A DNA stretch of 64,000 nt from an uncultured Chloroflexota bacterium (GCA_937967325.1 CALBSQ010000202.1:1-64000), one strand, 5' to 3'. Counted from the stretch's first letter, positions 8,478 through 17,313 are shown. Numbers and translations: made by a program. Notes: a model not told the origin generated them from the sequence alone.

Positions 8478-8637
8478 TGGCGAGGCTGGCTGGTGCGGGG
8501 ATTGGCCCCCCGGCCCCCCAATGCTAACGCTGCTGGCCATACGCCCTGCTCCCTTCACCAGCCCAATCCCGCCTATGGCCAGCAGCGTTAGCATTGGGGG
8601 GCCGGGGGGCCAATCCCCGCACCAGCCAGCCTCGCCA
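8478..8637. repeat. 64-bp perfect inverted repeat (fold-back element)
   Basis: Arms 8478-8541 and 8574-8637 are perfect reverse complements over 64 bases with a 32-base spacer. The arms contain AATGCTAACGCTGCTGGCCA and a run of G/C. The element begins six bases after the stop of the DegT-type gene and would form an extremely stable hairpin. No coding capacity and no target duplication were found, so MITE-like or terminator roles are both open. Confidence 0.9.
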
Positions 8638-8775
8638 GTCGTGGAGCAATACGGCGTGTAATCGCCCCGGATAACGCGCCTGGTCAACTACCCAATGATG
8701 TGCAACTTCAACGGTAGTTATGAGGTAGCCTTGGCGAGTGGAAGTGGCTGCTTCGAATTCATGAGCGGGGGTGTG

Positions 8776-9207
8776 ATGGCAGTTCGCGAGCGGACCTTAT
8801 CGGAGTTCCTGCAGCATTCCGGCCAAGTCTTGCCCGAATTAGCTGACGGGGAGATAGTACTCCGAAGGCGGGACGGCGAGGATCTGGTCATCATGACTCG
8901 CCGGCAGAGTGAAGCGCTGCAGACAGTTCTGCGGGCGTACTTCGCACTGGCTGACGGAGATGGCAGCGCGGTTCAGACCGCCCTACCATGGCTGTCATTT
9001 CTGAGCACAGGGGACCGGGCGGCGTGTCTCCGTGAGCTCCGCGAGGTAGGCGCAGCCGCTTTGCACAGTGATAAGCTCAGCCGGCTGGCCGAGACGCTGT
9101 ACGCCTGGGAGGCAACCGGACTGGCAGCGTGGGATATGCAACGCCGTACTGAGCGCGCACTTTCTCAGGACGAAGATCACATGGAGATTCCACGGCCGTC
9201 TCGCTGA
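8776..9207 (+). CDS. Prevent-host-death type antitoxin-like protein
   Basis: 143 residues. The N-terminal part (RTLSEFLQHSGQVLPEL, then IVLRRRDGEDLVIMTRRQ) has the Phd/YefM-like pattern of a DNA-binding antitoxin. The C-terminal part (CLRELREV, AETLYAWEATGLAAWD) is as in actinobacterial and chloroflexal relatives. It overlaps the downstream toxin-like gene by ATGA. I place the start at ATG 8776, where G-rich sequence precedes it and the conserved domain begins. Upstream in-frame ATGs at 8695, 8698 and 8761 would add up to 27 residues without family similarity. Confidence 0.75.
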   Translation: MAVRERTLSEFLQHSGQVLPELADGEIVLRRRDGEDLVIMTRRQSEALQTVLRAYFALADGDGSAVQTALPWLSFLSTGDRAACLRELREVGAAALHSDKLSRLAETLYAWEATGLAAWDMQRRTERALSQDEDHMEIPRPSR

Positions 9208-9548
9208 TGGGGCGAGAAGGTGAGCCTGTCCCGAAACCGTCACCGAGGATCCCCTTCCGCGTGCTGGGCGCTAGCCGGCATGTCGTGGCCGATTGGCAGC
9301 GGCTTCTGCAAAGCCGGCTCGATGCCGCGATTCGCTGTTGGGATCACGTCGCCAGCACGCCAATCGAGCCTATCGGCGGGCGCTATACGCCCCTGAAGGG
9401 CGACTTGGCGTGCTGTACCTTTAGGGGCACGCGGCTCCGCCAGTGGCAATGGGAGATTGACCGGCGCGCTCGTGTTCAGATCGCCATCGGTAACGACTTC
9501 GTCGTGATCGTGGACGTATCGACGGGGCATCCCAAGGGAAACGAGTAA
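9207..9548 (+). CDS. RelE/YoeB-like toxin of a TA pair
   Basis: 113 residues, basic. The segment EPIGGRYTPLKGDLA followed by LRQWQWEIDRRARVQIAIG and VVIVDVSTGHPK matches small RelE-superfamily mRNA interferase-like toxins partnered with the antitoxin just upstream. ATG 9207 overlaps the antitoxin stop (ATGA), so the two are coupled. In such pairs the antitoxin, alone or with toxin, usually represses the shared promoter. The catalytic residues of this subfamily are not settled, so activity is inferred from family and context. Confidence 0.7.
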   Translation: MGREGEPVPKPSPRIPFRVLGASRHVVADWQRLLQSRLDAAIRCWDHVASTPIEPIGGRYTPLKGDLACCTFRGTRLRQWQWEIDRRARVQIAIGNDFVVIVDVSTGHPKGNE

Positions 9549-9560
9549 CCGCTCCGCCGA

Positions 9561-10247
9561 TCATCGCTCATCCATTGCTGCCGCCGATCGCCGTGCCAAC
9601 TCCCCCCTGACCCAATCGACGACCACCGAGACTGCCATCCCATTGTGGTCCAGCCAGGGGATGATAAGGTGCGCGAACTGGCGCGACGCCCCGGTGTACT
9701 GAGAGAAGTTCGGGAGCACGTCGCGCCGGTACCAGGCCGCGGCGCGATCGAGATTCCCGCCGCGATCCACGTCGCGGAGCATTCGCCGGAGGGCGCGCTC
9801 GTCGTCCGGAGCGTCCATGTAGATTCGAAGATCCAGTTGCTCGCGCAGCGACGGGTGCCACAAGGCGAACAGACCCTCCACGACCAGTACCGCTGATGGT
9901 CCGACGGTAGCCGTGCCCTGGCTCCGCACATTCGCCCGCGTCCCCGGTGCCGGCTCCTGTACCGCTTCTCCCCGCCGCAGCGCCGCGAAATGCGCCAGGA
10001 AGGCCGGCCAGGCCAGCGCGTCGGGATGGTTGGCCGTGCGCCGCGCCTCGCGCTCGGCCTCCGGCACGTCCAGCCAGTCGCGGAAGTAGCGGTCCTGGTG
10101 CAAGATGGCCGGACTCAGATCGGCCAGGCGTTGCTCCAGCAGGCTGGTGAATGTCGTCTTGCCTGATCCCGACCCGCCGGTAATGCCGATACACAGGCAC
10201 GTGGCTTCAGCCCGCTCGTCACCGGCCGTGTCAAGAGGATATGTCAT
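9561..10247 (-). CDS. Uridine kinase-like P-loop kinase
   Basis: 228 residues. The Walker A motif GITGGSGSGKTT is near the N-terminus (about 21-32), followed by LHQDRYFRDW (substrate region) and VLVVEGLFALW, then an RRMLRDVDRGG lid-type segment. These fit the uridine kinase/phosphoribulokinase family, which phosphorylates nucleosides or related alcohols with ATP in the cytoplasm. I choose ATG 10247; a longer frame to 10502 runs through a dispersed repeat and is not credible. It converges with the TA pair, 12 bases apart. Pantothenate- or nicotinamide-riboside-type kinases share the fold. Confidence 0.75.
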   Translation of the reverse strand: MTYPLDTAGDERAEATCLCIGITGGSGSGKTTFTSLLEQRLADLSPAILHQDRYFRDWLDVPEAEREARRTANHPDALAWPAFLAHFAALRRGEAVQEPAPGTRANVRSQGTATVGPSAVLVVEGLFALWHPSLREQLDLRIYMDAPDDERALRRMLRDVDRGGNLDRAAAWYRRDVLPNFSQYTGASRQFAHLIIPWLDHNGMAVSVVVDWVRGELARRSAAAMDER

Positions 10248-10392
10248 CGTCGTTGCCCCACTGTGGTCATGGCTCGGCCCAATCGCCGTCCCGACACTGC
10301 TGCAATGCCTCGCCCATCTTAAGGCATGACCGCCGCTTCGCACAGCACACGAGCAGTTCGAGTTTGCTCGCTTGGCCGCCCACCGCGGTAGA

Positions 10393-10500
10393 CCCCGTCC
10401 CGCGGACGACCCTCGCCAAGTGAACGGGACCGCGGTCCCCCGGTCCGTTGGCCGGGGGCGCCCACGCAGTGGGCCCTGCAATCGCGGCCCCGGCAATTCC
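10393..10500 (+). repeat. Dispersed GC-rich repeat, copy 1 (diverged)
   Basis: It begins GTCCCGCGGACG, contains the perfect palindrome GGGACCGCGGTCCC at 10426-10439 and ends with AATCGCGGCCCCGG. Two other copies lie at 14719-14806 (same orientation) and 52115-52202 (opposite). This copy is the most diverged and carries extra sequence in its middle. It fills most of the gap between the kinase and sulfatase genes. Confidence 0.6.
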
Positions 10501-10543
10501 ACCGTCAGCTTCCTTCCCTTCTCTAAGCCGTATTAGGCGTAGC

Positions 10544-11983
10544 TCACGATGGCATCCCCAGCCGGCGGCGGATCTCCAGGTGGCGAGCGAGCGTGGGGAC
10601 ATTGCGCTCGCCGGGCTGGTGGATATAGGTAAATGGCAATGGGCCACCGAGGAACGCTTCCAACCGGCGGCGTCGGTCGCGCACGATATCGGGGTGCTCC
10701 GCCGCCACGTCCCGCGTCTCGTCGGGGTCGGCGGCGCTGTGGAAGAGCAGCGCCTGAGCCTCCGGACGCACCGTGTCGATGATGTAACACCACTCCCGGT
10801 CGCGCACACAGGCACGCTCCGTCCAGGCGCTGATTATCGCGTCGCCATGCAGATCGGCGGCCGCTCCGGTGACCAGCGGCCAGGCGCTGTGCCCCTCCAG
10901 CGGCTCCGGCGATTCGACCCCGACGAGGTCGAGGATGGTCGCCGGAATGTCGTGGCTCAGGACATACGGAGCAACGTGCCGGCCGGCGTGGGCCTTGCCG
11001 GGCATGCGGATCAACCAGTTGATTTGCTGATTGTAGCGGCGCGGCCCGTGCAGGTTCTTGCTGAAGATGCCGTTCTCCATCAGCTCGGTGCCGTGGTCGC
11101 TGAGGAACATGACGACCGTATCGTCCCAGAGGCGCATGTCGTCCAGCGTATTCAGGAGCACGCCGAGCCACTTGTCCACGAAGCTGACGTAGCCGTAGTA
11201 GAGCGCCTTGGTCCGCTCGATATCGGCGGCGGACTTCTTGGTCTGGCCGTGGCGATCCTGACCGATCTGGGGCAGGATGAACTCCTTGGCTGCCGGGTTG
11301 GCGTAATAGCGGTCGGCGAAGTAGGTGGGCGGGTCCCAGAATTCGTGCGGCGCGAAGCTATCGATCCACAGGAAGAAAGGCGGGCGACGATAGTTATCTT
11401 CCAGGAAACGGATCGCTCCCTGCACCAGGCGCGGTGTGAAGTAGTCGAGCTCGGTGCGGCGGTCCTGCACATTGAGCAGGTAGTGTCGCAGCACGGAATG
11501 GCGAGGATCGTCCTCCTCCCCGTCGGGGACGTGCGGTCGCAGGTCGACGCTGCGCAAGGGTCCGACGTGCAGCGGGTCGACCTCCTGACCGCGGATGAAA
11601 TCCCAGTGCATGAAGCCGCGAGTGAAGTTCATGTTCGGCTTGAACATGTGGAAGACGTCGGCGACCAACCCGGTAACGTAGCCGGCGTCGAAGAGGATAT
11701 CGGCCAGTGTCAGGTACGCGTCGGGTATGCGGTGCCAACCCAAACTCGGCCCGGCTAGGCCGCGGTTGCCGGGGTTGCGCCGGTAGGGGAAGGTACGCTG
11801 GCCCGTGAAGAGCGCCAGGCGCATCTCGATGGTCGGTTGGGCCTCCCCGTAGGCGCTGTCGAAGACGACGCTTTCGCGCATGAGCTGATCGAGGTTGGGC
11901 GTCTGGACGAAGCTGAGCTTCTTCCCCGGCCCGATCATGTCGGCGCGGAAGGTGTCCGCGCAGATACAGATGACATTCAGCAC
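10544..11983 (-). CDS. Sulfatase-fold (alkaline phosphatase superfamily) hydrolase
   Basis: 479 residues. The N-terminus has VICICADTFRADMIG (first metal site), and FLSDHGTELMENG supplies the second metal site. The rest follows the arylsulfatase fold. The usual formylglycine motif C/S-x-P-x-R is absent. In its place is AQPTIEMRLALFTGQ, where the threonine of PTIEMR is the likely nucleophile, so sulfatase activity is doubtful and a phosphodiesterase or phosphonate-type hydrolase is possible. Start GTG 11983 has AGGGGAGGGA upstream. It follows the aldo/keto reductase gene on the same strand after 117 bases. Confidence 0.75.
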   Translation of the reverse strand: MLNVICICADTFRADMIGPGKKLSFVQTPNLDQLMRESVVFDSAYGEAQPTIEMRLALFTGQRTFPYRRNPGNRGLAGPSLGWHRIPDAYLTLADILFDAGYVTGLVADVFHMFKPNMNFTRGFMHWDFIRGQEVDPLHVGPLRSVDLRPHVPDGEEDDPRHSVLRHYLLNVQDRRTELDYFTPRLVQGAIRFLEDNYRRPPFFLWIDSFAPHEFWDPPTYFADRYYANPAAKEFILPQIGQDRHGQTKKSAADIERTKALYYGYVSFVDKWLGVLLNTLDDMRLWDDTVVMFLSDHGTELMENGIFSKNLHGPRRYNQQINWLIRMPGKAHAGRHVAPYVLSHDIPATILDLVGVESPEPLEGHSAWPLVTGAAADLHGDAIISAWTERACVRDREWCYIIDTVRPEAQALLFHSAADPDETRDVAAEHPDIVRDRRRRLEAFLGGPLPFTYIHQPGERNVPTLARHLEIRRRLGMPS

Positions 11984-12011
11984 AGTCTCGTCCCTCCCCT
12001 GCTCTGAAAAT

Positions 12012-12058
12012 GCCCCACCCCAACCCCTCCCCAGCAAGCTGGATGGAGAGGGGCTTTT
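12012..12058. repeat. REP-like hairpin between aldo/keto reductase and sulfatase genes
   Basis: Nested arms CCCCTC/GAGGGG (12024-12029, 12048-12053) and CCAGC/GCTGG (12031-12035, 12038-12042) form a hairpin within a CCCCAACCCC-rich unit common as intergenic filler. On the minus (transcribed) strand no T-tract follows, so it is not an evident terminator. Confidence 0.5.
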
Positions 12059-12100
12059 CGTCCGCGCGGGCGGCGGCGCGCCGCCGTGGGGTCTGCTCCG

Positions 12101-13078
12101 TCAATCTAGGACCAAGTCAAGACCGGCCGAGACCTGGCTGAGCTGGGCCAGGTCGGCCGGGGGAATCTCGACGTCCAGGGCGCCGGCGTTCTCCTTGATC
12201 TGGGCCGCGGTATCGGCTCCGGAGATTGCTGTCGTCACCTCGGGGTGGGAAAGCACCCAACGCAAGGCGACCTGGGCGATCGTCGCACCATGGCGCTCGG
12301 CCACCTGCTGAACCGCGGTGGCGACCTCGGCGGCCGTACCGCGCAGCGTCTGCTCATACTGGGTCCGCCGCCTGCCGCCCCAAAGGGTGTCCGGCGGCGG
12401 CGCCACGCCGGGGCGGTAGGCGCCGCTGAGCAGACCGGTTCCCAGCGGCGCGTAGGCCATGAGCCCGACGCCGAGCGCGCGGGTGAGCGGGAACATCTCC
12501 CGCTCCAGGTCCCGGTTCAGGAGGCTGTAGGGATTCTGCACCGTGATCAGTGGCGCCGCCTGGATGCGCTCTTGCACCCACAAGGCCCGGCAGACCTGCC
12601 AGGCGGCATAGTTGCAGACTCCCACATAGCGAATCTTGCCCTGATGCACGAGGTCGTCCAGTGCCCGCAGTTGCTCCTCCAACGGGGTGGAAGCATCAAA
12701 CGCGTGGAGGAGGTAGACGTCGATCCGGTCGGTCGCAAGGCGTTGTAAGGACCGCTCCACCTCGCGCATGATGTGGTAGCGCGAGCCGCCGGCATCGTTG
12801 GGGCCATTGCCGACTGCGCTGCAGACCTTGGAGGTGATCACGACCTCATCGCGCCGCCGCTTGATGGCGCGGCCCAAAATCACCTCCGACCGGCCGGCGT
12901 AGGTCCGGTCGTCCATCAACCCGTAGACGTTGGCGCAGTCGAAAAGGTTGATGCCGCTCTCAAGAGCGGCATGGATCAGTTGCTCTGCCGCCGCTTCGTC
13001 GCTCTGACCACGCAGGCCGAGGCCCAGCGCCAATCGCGACACCTTGATTCCGGCCGTGCCGAAGTTAGCGTACTCCAC
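12101..13078 (-). CDS. Aldo/keto reductase
   Basis: 325 residues of the (beta/alpha)8 NADPH-dependent aldo/keto reductase family. The catalytic tetrad is visible: Asp and Tyr in NLFDCANVYG, Lys in VVITSKV and His in DVYLLHAFD. The C-terminal cofactor-binding part includes LRWVLSHPEVTTAISGA. Start GTG 13078 has GGGGAGA upstream; a longer frame to 13168 has no homology-like content. Members reduce carbonyls of sugars and aliphatic aldehydes. The position next to a sulfatase-fold hydrolase and an enolase-superfamily enzyme suggests carbohydrate or carbohydrate-acid metabolism. Confidence 0.88.
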   Translation of the reverse strand: MEYANFGTAGIKVSRLALGLGLRGQSDEAAAEQLIHAALESGINLFDCANVYGLMDDRTYAGRSEVILGRAIKRRRDEVVITSKVCSAVGNGPNDAGGSRYHIMREVERSLQRLATDRIDVYLLHAFDASTPLEEQLRALDDLVHQGKIRYVGVCNYAAWQVCRALWVQERIQAAPLITVQNPYSLLNRDLEREMFPLTRALGVGLMAYAPLGTGLLSGAYRPGVAPPPDTLWGGRRRTQYEQTLRGTAAEVATAVQQVAERHGATIAQVALRWVLSHPEVTTAISGADTAAQIKENAGALDVEIPPADLAQLSQVSAGLDLVLD

Positions 13079-13285
13079 GATCGTCTCCCCTTCACTTTCC
13101 CGGTACGAGACCGTCCGCCGAGCTAAGCCATGCGCACCGCCCATTAACACGCGGTAACAATAGGACATCGCAGCAATAGCGCGGCAAGGTGCCGTGGTCG
13201 CATCCGGCGACGACCGTCATTGGCCGCCTGATCGCAGCTTCTGCGTCGTGCGAGCAAGGCATCAACACATCCAAAATAGCAGGAC

Positions 13286-14662
13286 CTACTCGGCCGTGAA
13301 CTCGGTCATCACGTTCCAGACGTCGTCGGAGATGGTGTTCAGAACGTAGTAGGTGAACCTGGTCAGACCGGCGTCGACCATCGCCTGGAGGAGATGGCGC
13401 AGCTCCTCGGCGTTCAACCAGCTCCCCTCGTGCTCCAGGCCGACGAAGGGCGAGATTTTCTCGGGATCGCCGACACGAAAGAGCATCTTGCGCGACTCGC
13501 GGTAGACGATCTCGTCGAAGAAGGCCTTGGGAGCCGGCCGCTCGAAGTCGGCGATTCGGTAGCCACCTGGCAGCCGGACGCCGAGCAGCCGGCAGGCGAG
13601 CGCCTCGATTCGGACGTCATCGAGTGCCGGATTCCACTCCCGCAGCGTCTGGGCGTAGCGGGAGAGCGTCCCCTTGAAGCCGTCGAAGCCGTGCATCCAG
13701 AGATAGTGCTTCGATTGCAGGAAATCGCTGATCCGGCTCAGGCGGCGAAAGTTGACCCCCTGAATGGTCGCGAAGCAGGGGAGTCGCGGACAGATGCCGT
13801 ACTCCAGGCGGGGATCGATCGCTTTGATGGTGCGGTGGTGCGCGCCGATCTGGTGGTCGATCACCGCCGTCTTGAACCGCAACACGTCAAACACGCCCGG
13901 ATCCTCCAGCAGCAGGTCGACGGCATCGAACACACCTTGCTCGGCGTCCAGGAAAAGGTCGACCTGGGCCGGGGTCAGCCCGTGGATAAGCCCCCGAATT
14001 CGGTCCGATGCCCCTTGGATGGCAGCGAAATCTACCCCCAGGCTCCTGGCGATCTCCTGGTGCGCGAGGTCGATGGGGAGCGGCGCGAAGAGCTGGCCGC
14101 CGTGTCCGAATCCTGGCGTGATCTCGTAGCCGAAGCCGGGGCCATCGGTGACGAAGCCGGCGACAGTGGGATAGTGGACGCAATAGTCCCGATAGCGCGC
14201 GGCGACGTAGTCCCAGCTGTGGGCGCGCTTCGCCTCTTCGGACGCCCAGGTCGCGGGACCGTCCGGGCCGGCGCCGATGTAGCCAAAATAGTAGACGCGC
14301 ATGCCTCTCGACGAGAGCTGCTCGATCAAGGCGGCGAGCCGCTCGGCCTTCCCTTCCAGGCCCGGCGCGAGCTCCGGCGGGGTCGCGCCCAGTCCCTCAT
14401 AGAGCTCGGGCGTCGCGGCAAATGGCGGGGCCACACAGCGCCCCCCCGGCGACGCCGCGAAGAACCGATCGACGAAGCGACCATGGGACGCTCTGTTCAG
14501 GAGCAGCCGAGCGTCCGTCTCGTCGAGTCGCTCGTCGTACAACATCCCCCAGGTGAACAGGAGATCGCACACGCCACCGGCGAGCAGCTCGTTCTGGACG
14601 CGCTCATCCTCGAGAATATCGAACGGTGGAAACACGAACATCAAAGGCCGCAGTCGTTGCAC
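13286..14662 (-). CDS. Unrecognised 458-residue protein, probably TIM-barrel
   Basis: I do not recognise the family. The protein alternates hydrophobic beta-like stretches with acidic/aromatic ends, for example MRVYYFGYIG, VAGFVTDGPGFGYE and LEYGICPRLPCFATIQGVN, ending in TRFTYYVLNTIS. This pattern fits a (beta/alpha)8 barrel such as a glycoside hydrolase. Start GTG 14662 has TTGGGAGGG seven bases upstream. It sits between an aldo/keto reductase and an enolase-superfamily enzyme on the same strand, so a role in breaking down the same compound is plausible. Candidate catalytic acids are the Asp in VTDGPG and the Glu in GLEHEGSW, by inspection only. Confidence 0.6.
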   Translation of the reverse strand: MQRLRPLMFVFPPFDILEDERVQNELLAGGVCDLLFTWGMLYDERLDETDARLLLNRASHGRFVDRFFAASPGGRCVAPPFAATPELYEGLGATPPELAPGLEGKAERLAALIEQLSSRGMRVYYFGYIGAGPDGPATWASEEAKRAHSWDYVAARYRDYCVHYPTVAGFVTDGPGFGYEITPGFGHGGQLFAPLPIDLAHQEIARSLGVDFAAIQGASDRIRGLIHGLTPAQVDLFLDAEQGVFDAVDLLLEDPGVFDVLRFKTAVIDHQIGAHHRTIKAIDPRLEYGICPRLPCFATIQGVNFRRLSRISDFLQSKHYLWMHGFDGFKGTLSRYAQTLREWNPALDDVRIEALACRLLGVRLPGGYRIADFERPAPKAFFDEIVYRESRKMLFRVGDPEKISPFVGLEHEGSWLNAEELRHLLQAMVDAGLTRFTYYVLNTISDDVWNVMTEFTAE

Positions 14663-14718
14663 GGTTGCCCTCCCAAGGAGTCATCTCGAACGTGTTGCGC
14701 GGGAACCACGCGGAATCA

Positions 14719-14806
14719 CCGTCCCGCGGACGTCCCTCGAGCATGAAAGGGACCGCAGTCCCCCCGGTACTTAGCCGCCGATCGCAATCGCGGCCCCGGC
14801 GCCTCC
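14719..14806 (+). repeat. Dispersed GC-rich repeat, copy 2
   Basis: The copy reads from CCGTCCCGCGGACG through ATGAAAGGGACCGCAGTCCC to CGATCGCAATCGCGGCCCCG. By eye it is nearly 90% identical to the reverse complement of 52115-52202, and less so to 10393-10500. It lies in the gap upstream of the 458-residue protein gene. Confidence 0.75.
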
Positions 14807-14866
14807 GTCGCCTCGGTTATCCCACTTTCACCTCAGACGCCAATCCACCCAAGCTGCGCTCAATGC

Positions 14867-16117
14867 TCACTCCACGACCGGCGCTTCCCGGCACCGCTCA
14901 TACAGATCCGCGAAGTCCCTCGAACCGTCATCTTCGCGCACGTCGAGGCGGACGCCGGGGACGAAGCCGGGCAGGTGGCCGAAGTAGAACGCCTCCTGGC
15001 GCTGTAGCTCCTCGGCGAAGTGCCAGCGACTGCCGCTGGGGTACACCACCGTCGAGACGCGGCGGGTCGCGGGGGCTGGCGGGGCGGAGCGCAACGCCTC
15101 GATCAGGTTCGGGTCGGGCGCGATGCCAAGGCCGGGCGCGTCGGGTACCGGCAGCCAGCCATGGGTGACCCGGGGAGCCGGCGCCACGTCCTGCAGCCAG
15201 ATATCGTGTGCCGACAGGTGCGAGAGCAGCGCCTCGTCGCAGGTCGATGCCAGATGCGCCACCCAGGCCGCGCGGAGCGCGGTGCCCACGGTCTGAATCC
15301 AGAACGGCTTACGAAACTCGTGGAGGGTCCCTGCCAGCGAGCGCAGCCGGTCGACGTCGGCGCCACCGAGGACGAATCCATCGAACATCTGCTCGCGGAG
15401 CTGGATCGTGCCCGGCGTGCCGGGATCGAAGCCGGGGTCGGAGCGGACGTGACAGCAGCCGCCGCCGAAGTGGCCGACGATCGGGCGATCCACCGAGCGG
15501 CGCAGGATCTGGTAGCCCTCGACGTCGCGCTGCGGGATCGGAGACTCGAACCCGCCGACGCAGTCGTACTGCGCCAGCGCCCGCAGGACCGGCCGCGCCA
15601 GCCGAGCCTCGCGCAGGTGACCGTTGAAGTCCAGCCACAGTCGGAAGCCCTTGGGGGCGACCTCGGCCGCCGCGGCGATCTGCTCGCGGGGATCCCACCA
15701 GGGCCGGCACTTGAACTTGTAGCTGGTGTAGCCGAGCGAGGCGGCGTAGCGAATCTGCTGGGCGAGCACGTCTGGGGGAAGGTCGATCGTCCAGTAGGCG
15801 AAGGGGATACGGCGGCGCACCGAGCGGCCCATGAGCACGTGGGCCGGCACGCCGAGCGTCTTGCCCACGGCGTCGAAGCAGGCCATCTGCATGCCACCGT
15901 GCCGCGCCGCGCGCAAGGCTTCCACGGCGTCGCGGCCAATCCAGGCCGATGGATCGACCGGGGCTCCCGTATCATCGCCATATCCCTCGGCGCCGTTCGC
16001 CAACTCGACCCGGTAGAGCGTGAGCTGGGCGCCCTGCGCCGACCGGACCATGTGGGGTCTGACCTCCGGGCGAAAAGCCATGTTTAGAGGAATCGTCTCG
16101 ACGGCCACGATTTTCAT
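14867..16117 (-). CDS. Enolase-superfamily enzyme (mandelate racemase/muconate lactonizing type)
   Basis: 416 residues. The N-terminal capping domain starts MKIVAVETIPLNMAF. In the barrel, YKFKCRPW supplies a KxK-type base, LWLDFNGHL the first metal ligand Asp, and VGGFESPIP the second, Glu. The third ligand and the His-Asp dyad are not obvious, so it may be a divergent member. Such enzymes abstract a proton alpha to a carboxylate, most often in dehydration of sugar acids or racemisation. ATG 16117 has GGAGAG upstream. It is divergent from the PhyH gene at 16318, and the two probably share a regulatory region of 200 bases. Confidence 0.8.
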   Translation of the reverse strand: MKIVAVETIPLNMAFRPEVRPHMVRSAQGAQLTLYRVELANGAEGYGDDTGAPVDPSAWIGRDAVEALRAARHGGMQMACFDAVGKTLGVPAHVLMGRSVRRRIPFAYWTIDLPPDVLAQQIRYAASLGYTSYKFKCRPWWDPREQIAAAAEVAPKGFRLWLDFNGHLREARLARPVLRALAQYDCVGGFESPIPQRDVEGYQILRRSVDRPIVGHFGGGCCHVRSDPGFDPGTPGTIQLREQMFDGFVLGGADVDRLRSLAGTLHEFRKPFWIQTVGTALRAAWVAHLASTCDEALLSHLSAHDIWLQDVAPAPRVTHGWLPVPDAPGLGIAPDPNLIEALRSAPPAPATRRVSTVVYPSGSRWHFAEELQRQEAFYFGHLPGFVPGVRLDVREDDGSRDFADLYERCREAPVVE

Positions 16118-16317
16118 GCTCGATCTCTCCAGTGTTAGTCATGCATGCGCCATCATAGTCATTCCGGGATGGAGGCAAGTCCTGGCATTCACGTCATCCC
16201 GTCTCCCTGCATCTGGCTCGCGTCTGCGTCCATTTCGACACCCCATGCCAAACTGCCCGATCTGCGCTATAGTAGCGACGAACGAGCGCAGACAGGCTCG
16301 GGAGGGAAACAGTACAC

Positions 16318-17313
16318 ATGGCTATTGCGACCACCCCCAAGGTAGACATCGAACGGTTCAACGAAGAGGGGTATCTCGTCGTCGACGACGTGCTCGATCT
16401 GCAGCGCGACCTCGACCCGGTCATGGCCGAGTACACGGCCTTATTGGACGAGCTCGCCTCGCGTTGGCACGCGGAAGGCAAGCTCACCTCCACCTATGCT
16501 GAGCTGCCCTTCGTGCAGCGGCTCGCCCACGTGCTCAGTGAGATGGGCACGAAGGCCTACCAGCACTTCGACATCTCGCTCGCCTTCAGCGGCGTGACCG
16601 AAGAGACGCCGATCCACCTGGGCCCCGCGGTGTTCGGGCTGCTCTCCAGCCCCCGGCTCATGGACGCCGTGGAGCAGCTCATCGGACCGGAGATCCTGTC
16701 CAACCCGATCCAGCATGTCCGCATCAAGCCGCCCGAGCGCTTGCTGCCGCCGGAGTTTCGCGGCTCGCTGGTCGGGCAGACCGACTGGCACCAGGACCAG
16801 GGGGTAGCCCTGCCCGAGGTCGACGAGACGGAGATGCTCACGGTCTGGCTGCCCATCACCGACGCCACGGAGGAGAACGGCTGCCTCTGCGTGGTCCCGC
16901 GCAGCTACCAGCGCGGCCTCGTCGCGCACTGCTCGGCCCAGAAGGGCAGCTCGCGCACCGGTCTGCACATCCCCGACTCGATTCGCGGGCCGGACTTCAC
17001 CCCCGTGCCAATCAAGCGGGGCGGCGTGCTGTTCTTACACCGGCGGACCATGCACGCGTCCCTGCGCAACATGAGCGACGGCGTGCGCTGGAGCTTCGAC
17101 TTACGCTACCAGCCCATCGGCCAGCCAACCGGGCGCCCTTGGTTCCCTTCTTGGGTAGTGCGCAGCCGCAAGAGCCCGGACAGCGCGGTGACCGACTGGC
17201 GCGTCTGGGCGGACCTCTGGCGCGGCGCGCGTTCCCACTTGACCACGAACCCGCCCACCGGCAAGTTCAATCGCTGGACCGGCGACGAGCCAATCTGCGC
17301 GGAGAACCTCTGA
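16318..17313 (+). CDS. Phytanoyl-CoA dioxygenase (PhyH) family oxygenase
   Basis: 331 residues of the Fe(II)/2-oxoglutarate-dependent oxygenase superfamily. The iron ligands are the H-x-D pair in TDWHQDQG and the distal His in RRTMHASLRNM. The following Arg in GVRWSFDLRYQP is suited to bind 2-oxoglutarate. ATG 16318 has GGGAGGG nine bases upstream. Bacterial PhyH proteins oxidise diverse small molecules, and the substrate here is not evident. Its divergent partner, an enolase-superfamily enzyme, suggests a catabolic unit. Two other PhyH genes occur at 41991 and 63288. Confidence 0.88.
   Translation: MAIATTPKVDIERFNEEGYLVVDDVLDLQRDLDPVMAEYTALLDELASRWHAEGKLTSTYAELPFVQRLAHVLSEMGTKAYQHFDISLAFSGVTEETPIHLGPAVFGLLSSPRLMDAVEQLIGPEILSNPIQHVRIKPPERLLPPEFRGSLVGQTDWHQDQGVALPEVDETEMLTVWLPITDATEENGCLCVVPRSYQRGLVAHCSAQKGSSRTGLHIPDSIRGPDFTPVPIKRGGVLFLHRRTMHASLRNMSDGVRWSFDLRYQPIGQPTGRPWFPSWVVRSRKSPDSAVTDWRVWADLWRGARSHLTTNPPTGKFNRWTGDEPICAENL

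Noticed and set aside
10448..11758. 436-codon plus-strand frame opposite the sulfatase-fold gene
   Set aside because: It reads as the complement of a gene with clear metal-site motifs and has no domain of its own.
12024..12053. Rho-independent terminator between the aldo/keto reductase and sulfatase-fold genes
   Set aside because: The hairpin has CTTTT on the plus strand only; on the transcribed minus strand no T-tract follows it.
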